DNA from: Chlamydomonas reinhardtii
Taxonomy: Eukaryota > Chlorophyta > Chlorophyceae > Chlamydomonadales > Chlamydomonadaceae
Reading direction: 5' to 3'
Length of the DNA: 64,000 bases
Assembly (NCBI RefSeq): GCF_000002595.2
Contig: NC_057005.1
Span: forward strand, 1,095,565 to 1,159,564
The notes under the pieces were generated by a model, which saw only the letters and a program-made list of their open reading frames with translations, was not told the DNA's origin and did not search any database. The position numbers were made by a program, and so were the translations under genes. Below, piece after piece: positions 48,825-58,338 of the stretch; the stretch's first letter is position 1, and the number at the start of each line of letters is the position of its first letter.

Positions 48825-50800
48825 AAGAGCACAAAAATTACGCGTAAGACGTGCGTGTGTATACATGTGTGTGTGCGTGTGTGTGTGCGTGTGTGTGCGT
48901 GTGTGTGCATTGGGCGCATAGGCCGACGCAGTGGCAGGTGGCAGGGTATACGGTATCGCGGGTATTCCCAAGTCCCAACCCACGGCACCATCACGGCCCC
49001 CAGGCACCGGCATCGCCGCCGCCGCTCACCTGCGTGTCCTCCTGGTGCGCCACGGGGATCTGCGTCCACGCCGCCACACGGTTCTCTATCCGCTCCACAA
49101 TTTCATCCTGATACCTGTGTGGTGAGGTGTAATGAGGTGTGCTAAGGTGAGGTGAGGCGAGACAGACCCTCAGCACCGTACATATCCCAGCACCCCCCGG
49201 GTGCCTGGATTCACAGAACACGCCAGCTGCTTGCGACGATACAGGTTTTCAATCCACTGCGGGTCTGCGACAGCTGCCCTGCGCCTCGGCCAGACCCAGA
49301 CCTCGGCCATTCATTCCGATACAACCCACACAACTCAACTCCACCACACCGGTCCAGGCCCTCCCTGTCCGGCCTCTCGCGCACCCATCCATATCTGCAC
49401 CCATCCGTGCACGCCCGCATATACACACGCTGGCACGCGCTGCGCCGCCGCGTCAGGACCCACCGCTTGAGGAACGTGCCGTAGCTCTGCACAGCGGCAG
49501 CGAGTGTGGAGGGGCGACAGTGAGTTTTGGAGTCCACCACAGCTTGCAAACGCTATTCAACCACTCAAGCACGCGCGCACTTCCCGACACACCGGCGCCG
49601 CCCGTCCGTATCTACATGCATGCGTGAACCCCGCTCTGCACCCCTCTGCTCCAGCCCCTGCCCGCGCGCTCTCACCCCTGCCCTGCCCCCACCCCCCGGC
49701 CTCCCTGTCCGCACCGTGCGGTAGTTGTCCTCCACGCTCTTGCCGCCCGCGCCAACCACCGTGGAGCGCTTCATCTACAGGTCAGTGGGCAGCAGGCCAG
49801 TGGGCAGGTCAGTGGGCAGCACAGCGGGGGTCGCGGGCATGACGGCCCAGGTCCGGGATGGGATGCAGAATGCAGGGCGAGGAGGCTCCCGGCGCACAAG
49901 TGAATGCGCGCCGTGTCGTGGCGACGTGTGCACAGACGCCGGGATTCAGGGGCGGCCCCTATCACCGTACACCGCCATGGCTCCCCGCCGCGTCCTGTCC
50001 TGTAAAATCACTATTGCCAGCCACACCCGCACCCCGCCCCATGCCGCCGCCTTCCCCAAACCACACATCCCGACCAGCGCCACAGTACCTGCGGCGCCGC
50101 GAGCTCAATGAGGTGCTTCGCCTCAACTTCAGTGATGAAGTTGTGGTAGATGAACACGCGCGGTTTCCAGGCCACATGCTCAATCCACGACTTGGAGGCT
50201 GCGCAGTGGGGTTATGGGAAGGTTGTGGCGCGTGTGAGAGTGCTTAGGCAGCCGGAGAGGGTGCGGTTATTGAGGGGGAGGGTGCTCTTCCATGGAAACC
50301 CGCCCAGAGGATGGAGTATGGGAACGAGGGGTTTCGCAGGCCGTCGCAGTCTCTTGTGTGGTGGTCCTCCAGACTCCAACCTGGCGCCGGCGCCCCCCCG
50401 CGCCCCAAGCCGCCCATGCAGTCCAGCGCCCAGGCCGTACAGCGCCCTGCTGCAAATCCCCACCTGGCAGCGGGATGTCATCAAAGGGCTCCTTCTTGAG
50501 GGGATCCCTGCGGAGTCAGGTGCAAAACACACGCGTGTTGACACTCCTGCACTGACGCGATGGCCACACCCTTTCCCGGCCCCCTCCGGCCCTCCCTGCC
50601 GTTCCGCGTGCCCCGCAGCACGACAGCAGTGCCGCAGCCCCCTCCCAAATGCATCCCCACCAAAAGAAGTCTACGTGGTTGTATGTCTCGCCCTTCCAGC
50701 CGGGCAGGATGTCGTCCGTGCTGGTCACCGCGTGCACACATGCGCTGCCCAGCGCCAACGCCAGCACGGCCAGCGCCACCGGCACGCGCGGTAGCGCCAT
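45955..50800 (-). CDS. P4H: Prolyl 4-hydroxylase with C-terminal ShK (ShKT) domain
   Basis: Fe(II)/2-oxoglutarate enzyme of the ER/Golgi that hydroxylates prolines in wall glycoproteins. Exons: 50800-50661, 50507-50464, 50198-50089, 49774-49715, 49486-49464, 49114-49030, 48751-48668, 48514-48429, 47999-47969, 47791-47728, 47248-47136, 46698-46600, 46391-46311, 46047-45955 (370 aa, phases fit). [19 protein letters not shown] is a signal peptide or anchor. [19 protein letters not shown] opens the catalytic domain and [24 protein letters not shown] follow. [11 protein letters not shown] has the H-x-D iron ligands, [13 protein letters not shown] is the family block, and [20 protein letters not shown] supplies the distal His and the 2-oxoglutarate Lys. 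Cysteines from [20 protein letters not shown] to [12 protein letters not shown] form the ShK domain seen on many plant and algal P4Hs. Two very small exons (23 and 31 nt) are needed to keep the motif order. Confidence 0.93.
46984..47030 (+). repeat. Intronic repeat family 2 copy
   Basis: TTGTGATTGAATCACTCCGT then TCTCCATGCACGGCTACCCC; in P4H intron between exons 47248-47136 and 46698-46600. Confidence 0.7.
48347..48385 (+). repeat. Intronic repeat family 2 copy
   Basis: TTGTGATCTAATCACTCCGT then TCTCCACGTGAACCC, in the P4H intron after the exon 48514-48429. Confidence 0.7.
48787..48909. repeat. (TG)n tracts around a TTAAAGAGCAC module
   Basis: TG run 48787-48822, then GTTAAAGAGCACAAAAATT, then a second TG/CG run to 48909; in the P4H intron before the exon starting at 48751. 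Confidence 0.9.
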
Positions 50801-51229
50801 CCCGTGGCCGAACGCGGCAAGTGGTGTGAGTCCGCGTCGCTCTTATGTCAAGAAGCTTGAGCAGTAAATAATGTCTATACGCCAGAAATTGCAAAGCCAG
50901 GAATGTCAGTTTACGCTCTGCGTATGTATGAAAACAAGACAAATGAATGGTATTATGTACGCTGCGAGGGACGACCGGGGACTTGGGCAGTTGCACCCAT
51001 CCCGATGTTCTGCCGCAGAAGCCTGCAAAATCGACTGAACGTCTTCACCGTAATACTATGGCGCCCTAATTTCTTCAGGCACCTCTCACCTCGACTGTTC
51101 TTGCATATAGCGCAGGATCAACGGGGACGACGGGGCAGTTTACTCCCTGGTGCCAAGGGCACCCCTTGAAATAAATGGACGTTGTATCCTACTTCAAATA
51201 TTTGTCTTAGAAATCTGATCTGGCCGAAA
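50801..51229. promoter_or_regulatory. Shared divergent promoter region, P4H (-) and SPOT1-like gene (+)
   Basis: 429 bp between the two start codons, A/T-richer than the genes. No specific element was identified. Confidence 0.45.
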
Positions 51230-54200
51230 ATGCGCTGGCGGGAGATAGGTCTGCTTGTGGCGCTCTTGGCGCTGGCGCATTTCGCACCAGGAGTGCAGGG
51301 CAACAGCAAGATGCAGCATGGAGCAAAATTAATGTTGATGGAGGTAAGGGGGCATTCAGGCTACCGCTGTAGCCTGACCGTGTCGAATCGTGCCAGCTTC
51401 AGATTTAGTGCTTGCGCGCAGGCATAGTACATGATTACTTACGTTTTTTGTGGGAACGTTATGTGGACCGGCACAGGAGCTGCGCAAGGCAAACATAGGC
51501 AGGGATGTTTGGGCACACATCCCCAAGAATAAACGTAGCGTGTGGGAGGCCCATGACGGGCGCACCATCAACGAGACTTTGGCGAGCTTCACAGACATTC
51601 CCGTGGACATCGTGGTACATATCAAGCTAATCGGCTTCGATGGCGACGGGTGCGCGACCGGGTCTGGGTTCGTGCTTGCGTATTGGGAGCGGGCTGGTTC
51701 GACCAGCAAAGCAAGGGATAGGACTGGAGCTGGCGGGCAGGCGGGGAGCACGGCGTGGGCCCTGTGGGGGCGGGCGACGGCGGACTATGGGAGGGCGGCG
51801 TGGGTTGGGTGGGTGTGGCACGGCACGGTGGCCAACTGCAACACAGCCTCACATGCCTCCACCCCCTGCCAATCGCACCCGCTCTCTCCCCTCCCTCCCT
51901 GCCTCCCTCTCTGCCCTCCCTTACCCATTCTGTCTGTGCCTGCAGCATCAACCACGTCAAGGTGGATGAGGCGGCCCTGACGCGCTACCTGCGCGGCCTG
52001 CACCTGGACCTGCAGACGGCGGTGCTGGAGCCGGAGCTAAAGCACCTGGTGGGGGCGGCTGGGGGAGGGGGGGGGCGACTGGGGGTGGGGGGCTAGGTGG
52101 TGGTATGGCTGGGGCCATGCCTTCCATGTGGGTTGTCGCGCGTGTGTGTATTTGGACTGAGGAGGGCGGCGACGGGAATTGGGCAGGTGCGGGGCGCTGG
52201 GAGCAGGGGCAGGGCGCTATGCAGCGAAAGCATGTGTTGGTAGGGCCCAGCCCCGCAAGAGGGCTGGAGGGCTGACTGCTTCCGCGCGCCGCTGGTCCGC
52301 ACACCCGCACACAGCTCATCCCGGCCCTCCACCCGCCCCACCCGCTGTGTGCCCCCGCTCGCAGTCGCTGCGGCCGCGTGTGCACTTCAGGGTGTCCAAG
52401 GCGCCGGTCAGCCTCACGCACCGGGTGGCGGGAGTGCTCACCTCGTTCATCTTTGGGGCCATGCAGGGTGAGTGCGGCCGCGGGGTGGGGCGGGGGCGGC
52501 GGTTGCAGGAGTAGCTCAGAGGCGGCGTCTGGGGAGAGGGCGTGAGGGAGAGGGAAGGAGAGAGGCGAGGCGGAACAGGAGACGAAGATGACGATGCAGG
52601 GCTGTACTGCATGGGGTGTCGTGTTGACACCAGAGCGCCGGTCATACATACAGGATGCGGCCATTGGGGTACGCCCACTCGCACGTACGTACGGTGGCCA
52701 CATACGCCCAACTTGGTCTCCCCAAACTGGAACTACGGTACTCGTTGAGCTCAGGCATGTAACCCAAACCCGCCCACCCCACCCATCCCCCCAGGCAAGC
52801 GGCCGGCCACGGTGTACGTGCCTCACCGGGTGGTGGACGACGTGCTGGCGGCGGAGGAGGCCGGCCTGCAGCCCGGCAGCACACACGCATACCACGCCGC
52901 GCCCAGGTAACACAGACGGCGCGGCCAAGGGGTGGGGTGGGGTCCGGGTGGTGGTGGTGGTGGGAGATGCAGCGCTGCGTGCGGGATGTGTGGCCCGCGG
53001 GCGCACCGCACTTCCTCCTAACGTCCATGTTTAGGTCGGCAGCAGCGACGTGTGCGGTCGGTGCTTGGCCCACACGCGTTGTCCCAGGCCTCCAGCTGTC
53101 CGCTACTGCCTGGAACCCAGCGCCCTCACCCTCTCTAAAACACTCCCATTCCCTAACGCACACACCCGCATTCTCCCCAAGATTGTCTACCGTCTACCAC
53201 TCCCTTTTAACTGATCATGATTGTAACCGCCTTCCCTTCCTCTTCTCTGCCCAGCTCCGAGGGCGGCGGCTCCGACCCCGCCCACCTGCCGGCGCTGCTG
53301 ACGCTGTACGTGCTCAACCTGGAGCCGCCCGCCTCCGCCGACTACCTGTACACCTACAAGGAGGAGGACGCCGTGGTGGCGGCCGGCAACTGGTGGGGCC
53401 GGGAGGGAGGGAGGGAGGGAGGGAGGGAGGGAGGGAGGGAGGGAGGGAGGGAGGGAGGGAGGGAGGGAGGGAGGGAGGGAGGCGTGGGCAGGGGGTACGG
53501 CAGTGGGGCCCGCGGCAGTGGGGCCCGCAGCCGCTGCTCGGCCCATGTCCTCGCCCCTCTCACCCAATGTTGGTAGGCTCAGGCGGATGCACACACCCTG
53601 TCGCCCGTCCTCCTGTCCCTCCTGTCCCTCCTGTCCCTCCTGCCCATAGGTCGGAGTTCCGCAGCTGCCCCGGCGCGCTGTTTGCCAGTGAGGCCCGCGC
53701 GGGCGGCGGCGGCAGCCTGGCCTGGGTGGACCTGGCGGCGGCGCCGCACTCCTACGGGCCGCTGCGGGGCGGGCAGGGGCAGGTGGGCGGGGCGGGAGGG
53801 CACACAGCTGATACACGGTAGGGGCAGACAGACCAGCACCGGCACGTTGGGTACGCCAACGGTACCCGCCCAAACCCAAATCCGAATCCAATCTACGCCT
53901 CTCCACGCGCCCTGCCCAAGTGCCCCGCTCCCATCCCTCCGCCCCCGCAACCCCCTGCCGCAGGTGTTCCCGCACAGCCTGCCGCACGCCACCGCCTTCC
54001 TGCCCGCCGCCGCCTCCACCGCCATCCTGCCCGACCTGGCGGCGCTGGCTGCGGGTGCGGTGAGCCACCTGGCCTGGCCGGCGCTGCAGCACGGCGACCT
54101 GGCACTGCCCAACAAGGACGGCGGGGACGACCTGGAGGTGCAGGTGAGGGAGGGGAGGGGAGGGGAGGGGAGGGGAGCGTGGAATGGCGTGGCAGGCTGA

Positions 54201-57003
54201 CACTGCGCGCTGGCAGCCGGCGAGCTGGGCTATAACAAAAAACGGTCAGGCCTCAGCCGTCGCACGAGCCGGCTGGGGCTGGTTTCGCATTCCGGTGAGC
54301 TACTGGCACACCCTGGCTCGCTCGCCCCTGCCGGCCCCGCTGCCGCCCCCAACCACCCCATCCACAGATCATCCACATCCACGACACGCTGGCCGTGCCG
54401 CCCCGCTCCGTGGACCTGGAGGTGCTCCGGCAGCAGCTGGCGGGCGCGCTGGCCGGCAGCCTCATGGCGGTGCAGGTGAAGGAGCACTTCCTGGCCTTCG
54501 CCATGTGCGACCTGTGCGTCAACGCATACACCAAGTGGGTGCGCGGAAGGGGGGTTACATGCATGAGTATGGGGGCATGGGCGGGGGGAAAGGGGCTTGG
54601 TGTGTGCGTGTGCGTGTGCGTGTGTATTAAAGGACGCGCTGGGCTGGGCAGGGTCAGCAGGGCCGTGAGTTCTGCTGCCACACACCCCTGCATTCGCTGC
54701 CACACCACACCTGCATTCGCCCTTGTCCGCTTCTGCCACACCACACCTGCATTCGCCCTTGTCCGCTTCTGCCACACCATGCCCTGCACACACGCACATG
54801 CGCACACCGCCGCCGCCCCTGCGCCTGCAGCGCGCTGCGTGTGCGCACCCAGCGGCAGGAGGGCAGCAACGTGGTGGCCAGTGCCGGCCAGATCCTGGAC
54901 CGACTCGTGCTGCACACCACACTGGCAGAGTACTCGGAGGTAAGAATGGGGGGCGGGCGGCCGGGCGGGCGGGCTGGTGGGTTTCTGGGTGGGTGGGGTT
55001 GTAGATACCTGCCCACACTAGACCGAACCGAATGGAGAAGAGCGAGGAGGAGAGCGTGGGGCCGTGAGATAGGTCACCAGTGCCGTCTGTCAATGACTTC
55101 CTCCAGTGGCGAGGATTGCGCCGCCTGCTTAGGCTGTGAACCTGCCGTGCCCTGCTCCTTCATGCCTTCTCATGCTTACTGCGGATGGCGTGCACAACCC
55201 TCCTCCCCTCTCCCGCTCCCCCGCCACACCCCCCCCCAGATCATCCTGGCCTACGCGGGCGTGCACCAGACGCACAACGTGCTGCCGGTGTTCGTGTTCG
55301 ACCTCAGCCTGAGGGACGAGCCGCTGCTGCTGGACGGGGCGCTGCAGGTGGGGATGAGGATGGGGGGTGGGGATGGGGGATGGGTTGTCAATTCCAGCCC
55401 AATCTCATCGTCTTGGCGGGCTTCGTATTGTTGTTTCATTTCACGACACACACGTGCGCGCCCTCCCACGGCGCCCCTCTCCCCCCGTCCCCCGCAGGCC
55501 GCGGCCTTCCCCGGCATGGTCATCGCGGTGGCCTCCCGCGCCGCGCCCGTGCGCACCCGCTTCAGCTGCGGCCACATGCCGCGCTCGCTGCAGCCCGAGG
55601 ACGCCACACGCGCCGTGCTGGGGGCCGTGCTGCAGAGCGGTGAGGGACGGAGGCGGGCGGGCGGATGGGGAGGGCGGGTGGAACCGGAGTGACGGGATCG
55701 TTTCATTCCGGTGTGGCGCCTGTTGTCATGCCGTTCCCCCACGCACAGAAGGCTGCCTGCTCCCCTTCCTGGTCCCATCGCTTGCTCGCTGACACCCCTT
55801 CACCTGCCCCCTGCCCTGTGCCGCCCCCGCCTGCTACAGCCTTCGGTGCGCCGCACACGGCCCAGCGCTACAGCCCCGCCTCCGGCCCCGGCTGGAACTA
55901 CCTGTGGGCGCTGGGCGCCACGCCCCACGGCCCGCTGTCCAGCCTGACGACCCTGTCGGTGGCCAGCGGGGCGGCGGTGGGGCGCAACCTGGCGCTGGCG
56001 GAGCTGGAGCGGCACGTGGGGCGGGTGGCGGCGGTGCTGCACGTGAGGAGATGGGGTCTGGGGGTTTCAGCTGTCCATGCAAGACCTGCGGTTAGCTGTC
56101 CATGCAGGGCTTGGTTGGGGACCAGGTGTTGGGGACGATGGGGGTGGGTGAGAGGAAGTCTGGGTGCGGGGTAGCAGGCACCAGTCGTGTGCAATGCGCT
56201 GTCACCTCCCGGGCTGATGTCGCCCCACCTCGGTCCTCACTTCCTGCGGCCCCTGTGCCCTTTAGCACGGTGTGATACTGTTTGACGCGCGCGTGTGTGT
56301 TTGCGCTCCTTGCGCCCACTCCATATCACACACACACACACACACACACACACGCAGGGCCTGAACAAGCTGTCTCCGCCGCACAAGTCCAGCCTCAAGT
56401 GGGCCATCGAGCGCACCGACCTGCGCAACCGCGTCACGGCGCGCCTCAACGTGGCGGCCGTAAAGCTGGAGATGGCGGTGTCGGCGCTGTCGGCGGGGCG
56501 CAACGCGGGTGCGTGCGTGCGCGTATGTGTATGTGTGTGTTTGTGTGCGTGTGTGTGTGTGTGTGTTTCAGGAAAGCTCAAGGGGACGGTGTGTGCAAGA
56601 CGTGCAAGCATTTGTGACTGGAGGGTGCGTCGCCGTGGGGCCGCTTGATGTGGGTGGTGGATGCGAGGTGCAGGCAGGCCCGGGTATGGCCTCGATACCC
56701 GTGTCCGACCGCAACCCGCAACCCCATCTCCTCAAACCCCCCATCCCCGCCTCCCGCATGTGCGCACACACAGAGGCGCTGCGGCTGGCGCGGCACCTGT
56801 CCACCGACGCCTCTGCCCTGGAGCGCGCGGCGCTGCAGCTGGACGCGCAGCTGACGCAGGAGCTGGCCTGCCGCGGCGGCACCGACTGGACGGTGCTGCT
56901 GTGGCCGCCGGCGGGCAGCCTGGTGGCGGTGGTGGCGGCGCTGTGGTGGCGCAGCCGCGGGGCGCGGCTGAAGGCGGAGGCGCGGTATGATAAGATCTAT
57001 TGA
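51230..57003 (+). CDS. Large type I membrane protein resembling plant SPOT1 (At5g58100/At3g28720)
   Basis: Fifteen exons: 51230-51343, 51477-51649, 51946-52048, 52365-52467, 52795-52906, 53255-53392, 53650-53782, 53964-54143, 54368-54534, 54831-54939, 55240-55347, 55498-55639, 55840-56042, 56358-56508, 56774-57003 (721 aa, all phases fit). Residues 1-~24 (MRWREIGLLVALLALAHFAP, then GVQG) are a signal peptide. A long lumenal region follows, and near the end WTVLLWPPAGSLVAVVAALW is a single membrane span before a short basic tail ending YDKIY. GFDGDGINHVKVDEAALTRY, LAWVDLAAAPHSYGPL and FPHSLPH...LPDLAALAAG recall the plant family in which SPOT1 is needed for pollen exine patterning. That match is from memory and moderate. 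No catalytic motif was recognised. A secretory-pathway location is inferred from topology. Confidence 0.8.
53401..53482 (+). repeat. (GGGA)n microsatellite next to a splice donor
   Basis: About 20 GGGA units starting eight bases after the donor of the exon ending at 53392. They keep the frame open (Gly-Arg-Glu-Gly), but the next exon joins in phase from 53392. Confidence 0.9.
54690..54780 (+). repeat. 36-bp tandem repeat in SPOT1-like intron 9
   Basis: CCACACCACACCTGCATTCG plus CCCTTGTCCGCTTCTG occurs twice in tandem, with a diverged partial unit on each side. Confidence 0.85.
54991..55056 (-). repeat. Intronic repeat family 1, copy F (inverted)
   Basis: Its reverse complement matches copy A at 15026-15096 over about 70 bp, including CCTCCTCGCTCTT and CGGTTCGGTCTAG. 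It lies in SPOT1-like intron 10. Confidence 0.75.
56327..56357 (+). repeat. (CA)n tract ending at the acceptor of exon 14
   Basis: A CA run then CGCAG, the acceptor for the exon at 56358. A TG-rich tract (56517-56568) begins just after that exon's donor. Confidence 0.85.
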
Positions 57004-58338
57004 GGGGGCTGAGGGAGGGTGGGGTTGGAGGGAGGAGTAGGGGCTGAGAGGGGGTGAGAGGGGAAGGAAAGCGTGAGTGGGAGCGGATGAGGAGGATGGA
57101 GGAGGGTGTGCCATTGACGTGCCGAGAGGTGGCCTGGGCGGTGGCGGCCTGGGCGGTGGTGGCATGGATTGGCGCTGTGAAGTGGTTTAGTGGGAAAGGC
57201 AGTGGGAATGTGGAGGGGTTGGGCGCCGGGTGGCCAAGCGGCCGACCGGCCAAGACGGGGCGGTGGCCCGCAGGTGTGTTGGGTCCAAGTGTGCGCAATC
57301 CGTTTTGAAGGTGGCCGTGTTGCGGATCTGTCCACGAGGATCTTATGATGGGACGAGCCTGGGATGGCGTCGAGGGTAGGGCTTGGCGTTTGTAGCGCAC
57401 TGAGGCTAAGGCACCTGGTGCCTCGTCCATCGTGCAAGGGTCTTACGGTATGCCAGTAGGAGCAATACCGTACGGCTTGTGTGTGCTACAACTCCTTGTG
57501 TGCCTGCAACCGGGAACGTTAACGAACTTGCTGCCATCGGGAGCCTTGTACCGCTGCCCCCTGCGCCTAACACTGCACCGCACCCGTCGTCCACTAGCCT
57601 ACTCGGCCATTCAAGTCGACTCGCTTAGCCTATCGGGGATGCATGTCCAGGACTCCTGCCGTTCGGCGTAAGCATTGGCGTTCGTTGGAGCCCGTGTGTA
57701 CATATCCAGTTGGGGAGTGGAGGGGAAGGGCGAGGGGGGAGTTTTGCTGTCACCTCACTGCAGCTGGACAGAAAAGCGCAGTGACCAGGGAAGCTAGGCA
57801 GCGGGCACCCAAGGGCATCGACGGCGGGGTCTGGCCGAGCGAAGGACTGACACTGCGGCACGTAGTGTGGTCTCTATTGCCTCTCGTGTCTCATCAATAA
57901 GAGTCGCAGACAATGAAGATGACAGAAAGGCGAACTTAAGAGTTGGCCTACTTGCTCGAACGCCGGCGTCGATGGGTGCCTGATGGCAACGCCAGCGATG
58001 GGACCCGATGGCACACGACACCGATGGTTGGCATCTAGTCGCCCACCACCAGCGCGCTGTGTAACCTTGCAATTGATTTAGTTAGTCGTCACCTGTGATA
58101 TATGTATGAATAAATCTGGAGGCAGGAACGCTGCAGGGGACTGGTCGCGGTCGGGCAGGTGCGTACCCACGACAAACTGGAGCCGGAGTCGTCACCGGCG
58201 CTGGGATAATTAATACAACCGGCCGCAAGGCACGTATAGTCGGCGCCTGTCAAAACTAGTATAGCGCGACGCTTGAGCGCCTTTATAATATTAGTGCGCC
58301 GCGTCAGTGCAAACAAGTTTGACCGCCTCGGCGAAGTG
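57004..58338. other. Intergenic region before the pherophorin gene
   Basis: 1.3 kb without a supported gene. A TGTAA at 58060-58064 is a distant candidate poly(A) signal for the upstream gene. Confidence 0.45.
58282..58290 (+). promoter_or_regulatory. Possible TATA box of the pherophorin gene
   Basis: TTTATAATA 49 bases before the ATG at 58339, in the only TATA-like setting near this start. Confidence 0.4.

Noticed and set aside
53391-53578. Coding continuation of exon 6 through the GGGA repeat
   Set aside because: Joining 53392 to 53650 restores a Trp codon and phase, and the repeat is better read as intron.
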